Below, one piece after another: positions 29,414 through 41,657 of a stretch of DNA of 64,000 nucleotides (the stretch's first letter is position 1; each line of letters opens with the position of its first letter). Origin of the DNA: Mycolicibacterium nivoides. Its GTDB lineage: Bacteria > Actinomycetota > Actinomycetes > Mycobacteriales > Mycobacteriaceae. The notes beneath the pieces are model-generated. The model worked only from the letters and a program-made list of their open reading frames with translations. It did no database searches and was not told the origin of the DNA. The stretch lies in NCBI RefSeq assembly GCF_003855255.1, contig NZ_CP034072.1, positions 5,607,705 through 5,671,704 on the forward strand. Reading direction: 5' to 3'. The translations under genes were made by a program, and so were the position numbers.

Positions 29414-30682
29414 CTACAGCCCCGGGTAGAGCGGGAATTGCTCGGCCAGCGTACGCACCTGCGCTGCAAGGGGTTCGGTGTCGGCGTCGCCCTCGGCGAT
29501 GAGCGCGGCGGCGATGACGTCGGCGACGCGGGCGAATTCCTCGTCACCGAATCCGCGGGCGGCCAGCGCCGGGGTGCCGATGCGCAGCCCCGAGGTGACC
29601 ATCGGCGGCCGGGGATCGAACGGCACCGCGTTGCGGTTCACGGTGATACCGACCGCGTCGAGCCGGTCCTCGGCCTGCTGCCCGTCGATGGCGGCGTTCC
29701 GCAGATCCACCAGCACCAGGTGCACGTCGGTGCCGCCGGTGAGGACGGTGATTCCCGCGTCCTTGACGTCGGGCCGGCTCAGCCGCTCGGCCAAGATCTG
29801 CGCGCCGCGGAGAACCCGCTGTTGACGTTCGGCGAACTCCGGCTGGGCGGCCATCTTGAATCCGACTGCCTTGGCGGCGATGACGTGCTCCAGCGGTCCG
29901 CCCTGTTGCCCGGGGAACACCGCCGAGTTGATCTTCTTGGCGATGTCGGCCTCGTTGGTGAGGATGACGCCGCCGCGCGGCCCACCCAGGGTCTTGTGGG
30001 TTGTGGAGGTCACGACGTGGGCGTGCGGCACCGGGGACGGATGCAGGCCGGCTGCGACCAGGCCCGCGAAGTGAGCCATGTCGACCATCAGGTAGGCGCC
30101 GACCTCGTCGGCGATCTCGCGGAACCGGGCGAAGTCCAGCTGCCGCGGGTACGCCGACCATCCGCCGATGATCAGCTGCGGCCGGTGTTCCCGCGCAGCT
30201 TCGGCAACGGCATCCATATCGACGAGGAAGTCCTCCTTGGACACCCCGTAAGCGGCGACGTTGTACAGCTTGCCGGAGAAGTTCAGTCGCATGCCGTGGG
30301 TCAGGTGTCCACCGCAGTCCAGGGACAGGCCGAGGATGGTGTCGCCCGGCTTGATCAGCGCGTGCATCACCGAGGCGTTGGCCTGCGCACCCGAATGGGG
30401 TTGCACATTGGCGAATTCCGCTCCGAACAACGACTTCACCCGGTCGATGGCCAGCCGTTCGATCACGTCGATGTGCTCACAGCCGCCGTAGTAGCGCCGG
30501 CCCGGATACCCTTCGGCGTACTTGTTGGTCAGTACCGAACCCTGCGCCTGCATGACCGCGAGCGGAGCGTGGTTCTCCGAGGCGATCATCTCCAGTCCCA
30601 GCCGCTGCCGGTGCAGTTCGTCGCCGATCGCCGAGAAGATCTCGGGGTCGAAGTCGGCGAGGCGTTCGTCGAGGATGCTCAT
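29414..30682 (-). CDS. glyA: Serine hydroxymethyltransferase
   Basis: 422 residues of fold-type I PLP enzyme. Motifs: [36 protein letters not shown], and the PLP-binding [14 protein letters not shown] with Lys near 235. It interconverts serine and glycine with methylene-tetrahydrofolate. In the operon it uses the methylene group produced by glycine cleavage to make serine from a second glycine. Start ATG 30682; its stop is two bases from sdaA. A house-keeping glyA may exist elsewhere; this copy seems dedicated to the pathway. Confidence 0.97.
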   Translation of the reverse strand: MSILDERLADFDPEIFSAIGDELHRQRLGLEMIASENHAPLAVMQAQGSVLTNKYAEGYPGRRYYGGCEHIDVIERLAIDRVKSLFGAEFANVQPHSGAQANASVMHALIKPGDTILGLSLDCGGHLTHGMRLNFSGKLYNVAAYGVSKEDFLVDMDAVAEAAREHRPQLIIGGWSAYPRQLDFARFREIADEVGAYLMVDMAHFAGLVAAGLHPSPVPHAHVVTSTTHKTLGGPRGGVILTNEADIAKKINSAVFPGQQGGPLEHVIAAKAVGFKMAAQPEFAERQQRVLRGAQILAERLSRPDVKDAGITVLTGGTDVHLVLVDLRNAAIDGQQAEDRLDAVGITVNRNAVPFDPRPPMVTSGLRIGTPALAARGFGDEEFARVADVIAAALIAEGDADTEPLAAQVRTLAEQFPLYPGL

Positions 30683-30684
30683 GG

Positions 30685-31083
30685 CTAGGCCTCGCTCTTC
30701 TCTGCGTATTCGGCTGCGGTCAACAGGTTTCCCGCCTCGGTCGCCTGCACCTCGAACAGCCAGCCGGATCCGTAGGGATCGGACGTGACGAGGGCGGGAT
30801 CGTCGACGGCTTCGGTATTGACCGCCGTGACGGTGCCACTCACTGGCGGGTAGAGCTCGGACACGGTCTTGGTGGATTCCACCTCGCCGCAGCTTTCGCC
30901 TGCGGTGATGGTGGACCCGACCTCGGGCAGGTCGAGGTACACCAGGTCACCGAGCGCGGCGGCGGCGACCGAGGTGATCCCGACCTTGACCGGGGTGTCC
31001 GGCAGTGCGGCACCGGGTGCGATGAGCACCCACTCGTGCTCTTCGGTGTAGCTACGGTCGTCGGGGATTGTCTGAGTGGTCAT
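30685..31083 (-). CDS. gcvH: Glycine cleavage system H protein
   Basis: 132 residues. [10 protein letters not shown] opens the fold, [12 protein letters not shown] is the hammerhead region, and [17 protein letters not shown] contains the lipoylated Lys (about residue 73). GcvH carries the aminomethyl group between the P, T and L proteins. It lies two bases upstream of glyA and 11 bases after gcvT. The presence of lipA in the same operon fits its need for lipoylation. Confidence 0.97.
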   Translation of the reverse strand: MTTQTIPDDRSYTEEHEWVLIAPGAALPDTPVKVGITSVAAAALGDLVYLDLPEVGSTITAGESCGEVESTKTVSELYPPVSGTVTAVNTEAVDDPALVTSDPYGSGWLFEVQATEAGNLLTAAEYAEKSEA

Positions 31084-31094
31084 GTCGGGTCCTT

Positions 31095-32203
31095 TCAGCT
31101 GCGGCGGTAGAACGGCGCCGGGGTGATTTCGAACTGTTCTTTCTTGCCGCGGATGTCGACCTGCACGACGGTTCCGGGTTCGGCCAGCCCCGTGTCGAGG
31201 TAGGCCAGTGCGATCGGGTAACCAAGGGTCGGCGACAACGCGCCTGACGTCACCATTCCCACCGCGGCCCCGTCGGTGTTCTCGACGGTGTAACCGGCCC
31301 GGGCCGCGCGGCGGGTCGCGCCCTTCAGCCCTACCAGGACACGCGAGACCGGCAACTCGGAAAGTCCTTGCAGCGCATCGCGTCCGACGAACTCCTTACC
31401 CAGGCGGACGACCTTGCCCAGGCCGGCCGCATACGGGTTGAGCTCGCGGGTGAGCTCGTGTCCGTAGAGCGCCATTCCGGCCTCGAGTCGCAAGGTGTCG
31501 CGGCAGGCCAGCCCCGCGGGCAACCCACCGACCTCGGTGGTGGCCGCCAGCAAGGCCCGCCACAACTCCACCGCCTGCGCGTTGGGCACGTAGAGCTCGA
31601 AGCCGTCCTCGCCGGTGTAGCCGGTACGCGCCAACAGCACATCGATACCGGCGACCTGCGCCGCGGTCACCGCGTAGTACTTGAGATGCGCGACCAGTTC
31701 CAGCTGCTCGTCGGGCACCAGAGAGCTGACGATGCCTTCCGCCGCGGGCCCCTGAACGGCTATCAGTGCGGTGCTGGCCGACTGGTCGTCGACGTCGGCA
31801 TCGAATTGTGCGGCCCGGCTCGACAGTTCACGTGCCACGGTGGGGGCGTTCGCGGCATTGGCGACCACCAGGAAGCGGTCGTCGGCGAGCCGGTAGACGA
31901 CCAGATCATCGATCACGCCGCCGTCGGCATCGCACATGAGCGAGTACTTGGCCCGGCCCATGCCGATCTTGGACGCCTCGCCGACCAACGCGAAGTCCAG
32001 CGCCTCGCCGGCTTGAGGCCCCGTGATGGCGATCTCGCCCATGTGGGACAGGTCGAACAACCCGGCGGTCTCCCGGACCGCCTTGTGCTCAGCCAGTTCA
32101 CTGCCGTACTTCAGCGGCATTGCCCAGCCGGCGAAGTCGGTGAACGCGGCACCCAATCCCCGATGTTCGTCGAGCAGCGGTGAGGCCGGGGTGTGGTTGT
32201 CGG

Positions 32204-32207
<4 letters not shown>
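31095..32207 (-). CDS. gcvT: Glycine cleavage system T protein (aminomethyltransferase)
   Basis: 370 residues. [14 protein letters not shown] and DLSHMGEI near the N-terminus, [14 protein letters not shown] in the folate-binding centre, and a C-terminal barrel with LKGATRR and [16 protein letters not shown]. It transfers the methylene unit from aminomethyl-H to tetrahydrofolate and releases ammonia. The ATG at 32207 overlaps the gcvP stop (ATGA). The downstream H protein follows 11 bases later. Confidence 0.97.
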
Positions 32208-35077
<2,870 letters not shown>

Positions 35078-35136
35078 GAGGCGACTCCGGTTTCGGGCAT
35101 CGCGGTTACACGATGCGTCGTGAAGTGACACCTCCC

Positions 35137-35307
35137 CGCTCTGTCCTGAAACCTGAGAGTTTTAGCGCGTTGCGCCTTTCCCCTTCGGTAAGCCCGATCC
35201 TGCGATCGCGCTGTTCTCCAGAGTTGTCTCGACACTGCGGTATTGGGCCTGAGAGATTCCCGGGGAGGAGTTGCTCCTACGGCGCCTCCGGAATCGGAGG
35301 TTCTCCC
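35137..35307 (-). promoter_or_regulatory. Tandem glycine riboswitch upstream of gcvP
   Basis: Two consecutive aptamers lie on the minus strand. The conserved element CTCTCAGG occurs twice: at about 35245-35255 (followed by CCCAATAC) and at about 35151-35158 (followed by TTTCAGGACAGAG). Each is preceded by a GGAGA-type P1 strand (35300-35307; 35218-35222), and CCGAAGGGGAAAG of the second aptamer lies at about 35175-35188. A linker of about 15 bases separates them. This is the classic cooperative glycine on-switch; the downstream genes are all glycine-use genes, which supports the call. Confidence 0.93.
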
Positions 35308-35353
35308 ACAATGCGTCATCGACGTATTGAGTTATGTGACGGATGCTACTCGA

Positions 35354-36355
35354 TCAAGGCGCCGTGGCCGCAACCTCACCGTTGACGGGCAGATTCGACT
35401 GCCGTCCGGCGACCATGAGAGACACGATGTCGAACACCACCGTGGCCGCCGCCACGCTGGTGATTTCGGCGTGGTCGTAGGCGGGCGCCACCTCGACGAC
35501 GTCGGCGCCGACGATGTTGAGGCCGGACATCTTGCGCAGCATCTTCAGCAGTTCGCGCGAGGTCAGGCCGCCGGATTCGGGGGTGCCGGTGCCCGGGGCG
35601 AACGCCGGGTCGAGCACGTCGATGTCGATGGACAGGTACACCGGGAGGTCGTCGACCCGGCGGCGCACCACGTCGACGGCCGCGTCGGTACCGATCACGT
35701 CCAGGTCGCCCGCCCGGATGATCTTGAACCCCATGCGGGCGTCGTCGTCGAGATCGATCTGGTCGTAGATCGGGCCGCGGATGCCGACGTGGATCGAGTG
35801 ATCCTCGATCAGCAACCCCTCCTCGAACGCCCGGCGGAAGATCGTGCCGTGCGTGACCGGCGCGTTGAAGTAGGTGTCCCAGGTGTCCAGGTGCGCGTCG
35901 AAGTGGACCAGCGCGACGGGGCCGTGCTTGGCGTGCAGGGCACGCAGGTTCGGCAGCGCGATGGTGTGGTCACCGCCGATGGACACGATGCGGCGGTCGC
36001 CGCCGGCCAGAATGTCGGAGGCGTGGTCCTGGATCTGCTGGCAGGCCTCGGCGATGTTGTACGGCGTGACGGCGACGTCTCCGGCATCCACCACCTGCAC
36101 GTGCTCCAGCGGCGCGACACCCAGTTCGACGTGATAGCCGGGACGAAGGGTGCGCGCGGCCTGCCGGACCGCCATCGGACCGAACCGGGCACCGGGCCGG
36201 TAGGAGGTACCGCCGTCGAAGGGCACGCCGAGGATCGCGATGTCGTAGTCGGACACCTCATGGATGTCGGCGATCCGGGCGAAGGTGCCCTTCCCGGCGT
36301 AGCGCGGGACCTGGGTGGCGGGCAGTGCGCCGATGATGCCGTTGTGCGTGCTCAT
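35354..36355 (-). CDS. Ureohydrolase (agmatinase/guanidino-acid hydrolase family)
   Basis: 333 residues. Motifs of the binuclear manganese site: SIGGDHTIALP (near 126), HFDAHLDTWDTY (near 149) and SIDIDVLDPAFAPGTGTPESGG (near 241). The N-terminal IAILGVPFDGG is also typical. The enzyme cleaves urea from a guanidino compound; agmatine, guanidinobutyrate, guanidinopropionate and guanidinoacetate are candidates and the sequence does not decide. It is 46 bases upstream of the glycine riboswitch on the same strand. Guanidinoacetate would yield glycine, the ligand and substrate of the downstream operon (inference). Confidence 0.88.
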   Translation of the reverse strand: MSTHNGIIGALPATQVPRYAGKGTFARIADIHEVSDYDIAILGVPFDGGTSYRPGARFGPMAVRQAARTLRPGYHVELGVAPLEHVQVVDAGDVAVTPYNIAEACQQIQDHASDILAGGDRRIVSIGGDHTIALPNLRALHAKHGPVALVHFDAHLDTWDTYFNAPVTHGTIFRRAFEEGLLIEDHSIHVGIRGPIYDQIDLDDDARMGFKIIRAGDLDVIGTDAAVDVVRRRVDDLPVYLSIDIDVLDPAFAPGTGTPESGGLTSRELLKMLRKMSGLNIVGADVVEVAPAYDHAEITSVAAATVVFDIVSLMVAGRQSNLPVNGEVAATAP

Positions 36356-36482
36356 CTGTGGTTTCCAGCCTTTCGACTCGCCGGGTGTTGACAGTCAGCA
36401 TCACTCCCGGCGCACACCCGTAGCGAGCAGATAATGCCCAAACACTGACGAGTGCCTTTGAGCAATCGCACAAGGGCCTAGC

Positions 36483-37490
36483 TCACGCGCACCCGCAGGT
36501 CTCCCCCACCCGCAACGCGGGCACCAGGCCGTCCCCGGCAACCGGGGCATCCCCGAGCAACAAGCCGAGCGCCTGACGCGCCAAGGCATCGACGGGTTGC
36601 TGCACCGCGGTGAGCCGCACCTGCCCGTAATCGACGGCGCTGCCGTCGAAACCGACCACCCCGACGTCGCCGGGCACCCGCAGTCCCGCATCGCTGATCG
36701 CCCGGATCGTGGCGGCCGACTGGCCGTAGGTGCCCACCACGAACGCGCGCGGGACGTGTTCGGCGCGACGCAGAAACTCCCCGACCGCGCCGTACGCGCC
36801 GGACGGGGTGAGATCGGTCCGGATGAGCGGGAGGTCGTGCCCGACGACGGCGGCGACTCCCTCGAACCGCTGTTGCACGGTTTCGCGGTCACCGTGATGG
36901 ACGTCGTCCTCGGTGAAACCGCCGACGAACGCGACGTCGCGACAACCATGGACATCGAGCAGGTGCCGGGCGACGAGTGCGCCGGCATTCACGTGGTCCA
37001 CCCCGACGATGTCGGCTTCCACCTCACCGCGGATGTTGTGCATCCACACCACCGGAATACGTTCCTGCCGACACAGATTCGCCGTTCCGGGGGCGTTCGC
37101 CGCCCCGACCACCAGCAGTCCGTCGACACCGACTTCGGCGAACGCGGCCGCGAACTCAAGTTCACGTTCGGGGTCATAGCCGGTGTTGCCGATCAGCGTC
37201 AGGTGGTCGCGTGCCCGGGCTTCGATCTCGATCCGCCCCACGAACTCACCGAACAGCGGCAGCGTGAGGTCGGGGACCAACAGCCCGATCTGCCGCCATC
37301 GCCGCGACCGGCGCAGCGCCCTGGCCCGTACATCGGGCCGGTAGTTCAACTCGTCGATCGCACTGATCACCTTGGCCCGCAACAATTCCGATACCGGACG
37401 CGGGCCGTTGTTGAGCACATAGCTCACCACCGCCGTCGAGGTGCCGGCGCGGCTGGCCACGTCAGCCAGTGTCGGACGTTTACCACTCAC
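36483..37490 (-). CDS. LacI-family transcriptional regulator
   Basis: 335 residues. The N-terminal helix-turn-helix and hinge (TLADVASRAGTSTAVVSYVLNN, then a hinge helix near 50-60) are followed by a periplasmic-binding-protein-like ligand domain (IGLLVPDLTLPLFGEFVGRI to GDVGVVGFDGS). GTG 37490 starts six residues before the HTH, as usual in LacI proteins; the frame extends upstream but no domain is there. It is divergent from the arylsulfotransferase-ABC operon, with a palindromic operator between them. It likely represses that operon until a substrate-derived inducer is bound. Confidence 0.9.
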   Translation of the reverse strand: MSGKRPTLADVASRAGTSTAVVSYVLNNGPRPVSELLRAKVISAIDELNYRPDVRARALRRSRRWRQIGLLVPDLTLPLFGEFVGRIEIEARARDHLTLIGNTGYDPERELEFAAAFAEVGVDGLLVVGAANAPGTANLCRQERIPVVWMHNIRGEVEADIVGVDHVNAGALVARHLLDVHGCRDVAFVGGFTEDDVHHGDRETVQQRFEGVAAVVGHDLPLIRTDLTPSGAYGAVGEFLRRAEHVPRAFVVGTYGQSAATIRAISDAGLRVPGDVGVVGFDGSAVDYGQVRLTAVQQPVDALARQALGLLLGDAPVAGDGLVPALRVGETCGCA

Positions 37491-37581
37491 AACGGCTGGA
37501 CCCTCCGCTCGTAGATGACAGCTCGAAAGAGTTTGAATCACCTCGATTGTGACGGTTCCGCCCACGCTTCGCCTGCTTACG

Positions 37582-37593
37582 CTAATCGATTAG
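37582..37593. promoter_or_regulatory. LacI-type operator
   Basis: CTAATCGATTAG is a perfect 12-bp palindrome with the central CG dyad of LacI/GalR operators, placed between the lacI-type gene and the divergent operon. Flanking TTACG and CGTAA extend the symmetry with a 3-base offset. It is the best candidate operator of this regulator. Confidence 0.65.
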
Positions 37594-37647
37594 AACCGTA
37601 ACGAGGAGGACCCGTGGTTGTAACCGGACGTTGGTGGAGTAACTGAC

Positions 37648-38973
37648 ATGGCATTTGTACGTCCCAGCGGAGTCAGCTACCTCGATCCCGACCTTGTCCA
37701 CGACAGCTACATCCTGTTCACCGGCGCCGACGGAACCACCCGGGTGATCGACCTCAACGGCACCGTGGTGCACGAGTGGCCGTATGCAGGTGTTCCACCG
37801 CGCATTGTGGATCCTGCGCTCAACGACGGGCGCCTCGGCGACGTCGGGGTGCAACTGTCCGACAGCGGCGACGCCCGCGGCGGTATCTACGCCAACGGCA
37901 CCGTCGGCCAACTCAACTGGGATGGCGAGATCGTCTGGGAGTGGGGCACGCAGGCACCCGACGGTGCGGCCCGGCAGAACCACGACTGGGAACTGTTGCC
38001 CAACGGCAACCGCCTGATCCTGGTCACCGTTCCCCGCGTGGTGCCCGGTCTCGGTGAGCACACCGTGGGCGATCAGGGCCTTTACGAAGTCACACCCGAA
38101 GGCGAGATCGTCTGGCGGTGGCTGGCCGGCGATCACCTCGACGAGTTCGGATTCTCCGAGGCCGGATGGGAAGCCCTGCGCCACACCGTCGCTCGTGACC
38201 CCGACGATCCCTGGGGATACCTGGAGATGAACAGCGCCAAAACCCTTGGGCCCAACCGCTGGTATGTGGATGATCCGGACTCCGTCTTCCACCCCGACAA
38301 CATCCTGATCAGCTTCCGCAAGGCCAATATCATCGCCCTGATCGACAAGTCGTCCGGAGCCATCGCCTGGAAGCTGGGTCCCTACTACGACGCCGAGTTC
38401 GGCGCCCAGCATCAGCGGATCAACGTGCACAAGGTGCCGCGCCCGGTCGATCAGACCTCCGGTCAGCACAACCCGCACATGATCGCCGCGGGCCTTCCCG
38501 GTGCGGGCAACATCCTGGTGTTCGACAACCAGGGCGGCGCCGGATACCCGGCCGCACCACTGGGCATCTACGCCGGATCCCGGATACTCGAGATCGACCC
38601 CGCTACCAAGGAAATCGTGTGGCAGTACACCGCTGAAGACTCAGGTCTGCCCACCTGGACGTTCTTCAGTTCGTTCGTCAGCAATGCCCAGCGACTTCCC
38701 AACGGCAACACCTTGATCACCGAGGGGATGCAGGGGCGGTTGTTCCAGGTCACCCCCGACGGCGATGTGGTGTGGGAGTACCACAGCCCGCACCAGGGCT
38801 ACGGCGTGGCCGGTGAGCCCGAGGTCAAGCAGACCAGGGTGCCCGGCGTCGACCGGCTCACCCGGACCGCGCTGGTGTACCGGTCGCAGGCCGTGCCGTT
38901 CGACTGGGTGCCCGCGGGTACCTCGCGCGAACCGCTGCGCGCAGTGGGAACTGAATCGGGAAGCCGTCCATGA
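37648..38973 (+). CDS. Arylsulfotransferase (ASST)-like beta-propeller protein
   Basis: 441 residues. Repeated beta-propeller blades carry Asp/Asn-Gly turns (IDLNGTVVHEWPY, NWDGEIVWEWG, ELLPNGNRLIL, VTPEGEIVWRW, EIDPATKEIVWQY). Their order and His-rich sites (NHDWELLPNGN near 111, GQHNPHMIAAG near 272) fit the ASST/Arylsulfotran_2 family, which transfers sulfuryl groups between phenolic esters. There is no signal peptide, so it would be cytosolic, unlike the periplasmic E. coli enzyme. A GGAG site precedes the ATG. First gene of the LacI-controlled operon and coupled (ATGA) to the ABC permease. An alternative is a sulfatase-like propeller of unknown chemistry. Confidence 0.72.
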   Translation: MAFVRPSGVSYLDPDLVHDSYILFTGADGTTRVIDLNGTVVHEWPYAGVPPRIVDPALNDGRLGDVGVQLSDSGDARGGIYANGTVGQLNWDGEIVWEWGTQAPDGAARQNHDWELLPNGNRLILVTVPRVVPGLGEHTVGDQGLYEVTPEGEIVWRWLAGDHLDEFGFSEAGWEALRHTVARDPDDPWGYLEMNSAKTLGPNRWYVDDPDSVFHPDNILISFRKANIIALIDKSSGAIAWKLGPYYDAEFGAQHQRINVHKVPRPVDQTSGQHNPHMIAAGLPGAGNILVFDNQGGAGYPAAPLGIYAGSRILEIDPATKEIVWQYTAEDSGLPTWTFFSSFVSNAQRLPNGNTLITEGMQGRLFQVTPDGDVVWEYHSPHQGYGVAGEPEVKQTRVPGVDRLTRTALVYRSQAVPFDWVPAGTSREPLRAVGTESGSRP

Positions 38974-39809
38974 CAGCCGGTTTGGCGGTCCGGACACCGG
39001 CCGCGAGCGCGGGCCGATACCCGGGCCCGGCCCGGGTGCGGTCGGCGTTCGCGCGGTTGGGTGTCCTGGGTTGGACGGTCGCCGGCCTGGGGATCGCCGC
39101 GGCGTTGTGGTCGCTGATCGTGGCGACCGGGCGGTTCCCGCGGCAACTGTTCCCGAGCGTGCCGGAGATCCTCGCGGCCGGGCAGACCCTGTGGACCGAG
39201 GGCCTGCTGGCCGACGACATCGTCGCCAGTTTGCGCAGGGCGGCAGTCGGTTTCGCGATCGGTGCCGCCGCCGGGATCGTCGTCGCGGTGTTCACCGCAA
39301 CCACCAAGGCGGGGCGCAACCTACTGCAACCGGTGCTGCGGGTGTTCTCGCCGATCCCGACGATCGGCCTGGTCCCATTGGCAATCCTGTGGTTCGGGCT
39401 CGGCGAGAACAGCAAGCTCCTGGTCATCGCGCTCGGCGTCTTCGTCCCGGTATGGATCAACAGCCATTCCGGGTTGGCGAGCACACCGGTCGACTATCTG
39501 AAGGCCGCCCGCTGCCTGGGGGCCGGCCGCTGGCAGACGTTGTCCAAAGTGGTGCTGCCCGAGGCCGCCCCCGATATCGCATCGGGCCTGAGGGTGGGGG
39601 CCGCGATGGCGTTCGTGCTCATCGTGGTGGCCGAGATGACCGGTACCACTGCGGGTATCGGCTACCGGATCTCCCAGGCACAGCTGTTCTCCCAGGCCGA
39701 TCGGCTGATCTTCTGCCTGATCATCCTTGGCATCGTCGGCGCGCTGTGCGACCTGCTGGTCGCCTCGGTCACGTCCCCGTTCACCCGTTGGGCTCAAGAG
39801 GAGCGCTGA
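38970..39809 (+). CDS. ABC importer permease (SsuC/TauC type)
   Basis: 279 residues with about six membrane segments. The cytoplasmic EAA-like loop LKAARCLGAGRWQTLSKVVLP contacts the ATPase. It belongs to the nitrate/sulfonate/taurine/thiamine-precursor importer class. ATGA overlap with the ASST-like gene and TGATG overlap with the ATPase gene show a single operon. Substrate specificity is not readable; a sulfonate or sulfate ester would fit the neighbours. Confidence 0.9.
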   Translation: MTAGLAVRTPAASAGRYPGPARVRSAFARLGVLGWTVAGLGIAAALWSLIVATGRFPRQLFPSVPEILAAGQTLWTEGLLADDIVASLRRAAVGFAIGAAAGIVVAVFTATTKAGRNLLQPVLRVFSPIPTIGLVPLAILWFGLGENSKLLVIALGVFVPVWINSHSGLASTPVDYLKAARCLGAGRWQTLSKVVLPEAAPDIASGLRVGAAMAFVLIVVAEMTGTTAGIGYRISQAQLFSQADRLIFCLIILGIVGALCDLLVASVTSPFTRWAQEER

Positions 39810-40567
39810 TGGCCATCCAGACCCACGAACTCGTGGTGAAGTTCCCCGGCAAGCAGGAGCCGACGCTCAAGGGCATCTCCCTGACGATTCCCGACGGGTC
39901 GTTCTCCGTCCTCGTCGGCGCCTCCGGCAGCGGCAAGTCGACACTGCTGCACTGTCTGGCCGGGCTGATCACCGCGACCGCGGGCACGGTGACCGACAGT
40001 GGCGAGGCGGTCACCGCACCGCATCCCCGACGCGGCGTCGCATTCCAGCGCGATGTGCTGTTCCCGTGGATGACCGTCGCCGACAACATCGACTTCGCCC
40101 TGTCCGCCCGGAGGCTGTCAAAACCCGAGCGCCGGAACACGATCCACGAACTGCTGGACTTGGTGGGCCTACATGACGAGGTGGCCGCACAGCGCCCCGG
40201 TGAATTGTCCGGCGGTATGCGGCAACGGGTCAGCATCGCCCGGGTGCTGGCCGGGGAGCCGACGGTGATGCTGATGGACGAACCGTTCGCGGCGCTCGAC
40301 GCACTCACCCGGCTGCGCATGCAGGATCTGCTGATCGATCTGTGGACGCGGTTGAACCGCACGATCGTCTTCGTCACGCACGACATCGACGAGGCGATCC
40401 GGCTCGGCGACACCGTCAGCGTGCTGCGCGACGGGCAGATCGCCGATCAGATCACCAACCCGTTGAGCCGGCCCCGGCCCGCCGACGCACTGGCAGACCA
40501 GCCCGGCTACAGCGAGATCCGCAAGACCCTGCACCACCAGCTCGGCATCGACCACGCCGTGCACTGA
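39809..40567 (+). CDS. ABC importer ATPase (SsuB/TauB type)
   Basis: 252 residues. Walker A GASGSGKST near 36-44, ABC signature LSGGMRQR near 133, Walker B VMLMDEP near 153, and H-loop FVTHDIDEA near 190. The A-loop and D-loop (ALDALTR) are intact. It powers the SsuC/TauC-type permease encoded just upstream. The ATG overlaps the permease stop by one base. Confidence 0.95.
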   Translation: MAIQTHELVVKFPGKQEPTLKGISLTIPDGSFSVLVGASGSGKSTLLHCLAGLITATAGTVTDSGEAVTAPHPRRGVAFQRDVLFPWMTVADNIDFALSARRLSKPERRNTIHELLDLVGLHDEVAAQRPGELSGGMRQRVSIARVLAGEPTVMLMDEPFAALDALTRLRMQDLLIDLWTRLNRTIVFVTHDIDEAIRLGDTVSVLRDGQIADQITNPLSRPRPADALADQPGYSEIRKTLHHQLGIDHAVH

Positions 40568-40596
40568 TCCCCTACCCCCACAAAGGAACCCATACC

Positions 40597-41568
40597 GTGA
40601 AGACTCCTTTCCGGCGCATCGTCGCCGCAGCGGTTGCCGCTGCCGCACTGGCTGTGACAGGCACCGCCTGCACCGACTCGGGTACCGCGAACGCCGATCA
40701 ACTCACCGTCGGGTTCGTCGTCGACCCATCCTGGGCGCAGGTCCCCGTCGCCGCCGACACCGGCCTGTTCGACAAGCACAACGTGAACGTCAAGGTGGTG
40801 AACTTCCAGTCCGGCGTGGAGGCACTGCAGGCCGCGGCCGCCGGTCAGGTCGACATCACCACCGCCGCCGATGTGCCCACCTCGACCGCGCTGACCCGCA
40901 CTCCCACCCTGCGGGTGATCGCCGACGGTTCCCGCTGGGAAGGCTCGCGTATCGTCGCCCGGCGCAGCGCGGGCATCAACACCGTCGCGGATCTGGCCGG
41001 CAAGTCGATCGGCACTCCACTGGGCACGAGTGCTGCCTACTACGTGTCGAACGCCCTGGCGCAGAACAACATCAAGGCTGAGCTTGTACAGGTCGCCCCG
41101 TCTGCGATCGTCACCGCCGCCACCCAGCGCAATGTCGATGCCGTATCGATCTTCCAGCCCTACCAGGCGCAGACCATCAAGGCCCTCGGCGACGACGCCG
41201 TGGCCCTGACCGGCGGAACCTACAACCAGCACAGCCTGTTCGTCGCCACCGAATCGGCCGTCTCGACCAAGGGCAAGGCGATCACGGCCTTCCTCGCCGC
41301 ACTCGGCGACGCGGGCACTGCCCTGTCCCAGCACGACAAAGCCGCCACCGACGCCGTCGCCAAGGCCACCCAGCTGGACCCTGAACTGCTCGCCACCGTG
41401 CTCGGCGAGTTCGACTTCACTCTCCAGCTGAATCCGGACCTGGCCGACAAGCTGGCCGAACTCGGGGCGTGGGCCAAGACCCAGAAGTCCATCGATCCGG
41501 ACACACAACTGCCCGACTACGCGAAGTTCCTCGACAACCAGTTCCTACCGGAGCCGAGTAAGTCCTGA
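40597..41568 (+). CDS. ABC importer solute-binding lipoprotein (SsuA/NMT1 type)
   Basis: 323 residues. The signal peptide (about 1-24) ends in a lipobox-like TGTAC, giving a lipid-anchored Cys at the outer face of the membrane. The rest is a two-lobe binding protein of the SsuA/TauA/NMT1 class (LTVGFVVDPSWAQVPVAADT, ALQAAAAGQVDITTAADVPTS, IGTPLGTSAAYYVSNAL). GTG 40597 is chosen with AAAGGA upstream. It completes the importer. Lack of a Cys-rich or metal-binding site argues against metal uptake. Confidence 0.9.
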   Translation: MKTPFRRIVAAAVAAAALAVTGTACTDSGTANADQLTVGFVVDPSWAQVPVAADTGLFDKHNVNVKVVNFQSGVEALQAAAAGQVDITTAADVPTSTALTRTPTLRVIADGSRWEGSRIVARRSAGINTVADLAGKSIGTPLGTSAAYYVSNALAQNNIKAELVQVAPSAIVTAATQRNVDAVSIFQPYQAQTIKALGDDAVALTGGTYNQHSLFVATESAVSTKGKAITAFLAALGDAGTALSQHDKAATDAVAKATQLDPELLATVLGEFDFTLQLNPDLADKLAELGAWAKTQKSIDPDTQLPDYAKFLDNQFLPEPSKS

Positions 41569-41657
41569 GCACTGTCGCGGTTTCCACAACATCACCCGCG
41601 CTTTTCAGCCGTTCGCGACAAGCGGGCACCGAGCGCGCATAGCTACCGTTTCGCCGA

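Noticed and set aside
37492..37565. Extra N-terminal extension of the LacI gene
   Set aside because: The in-frame upstream part has no domain match and no ribosome site; LacI proteins begin only a few residues before the helix-turn-helix.
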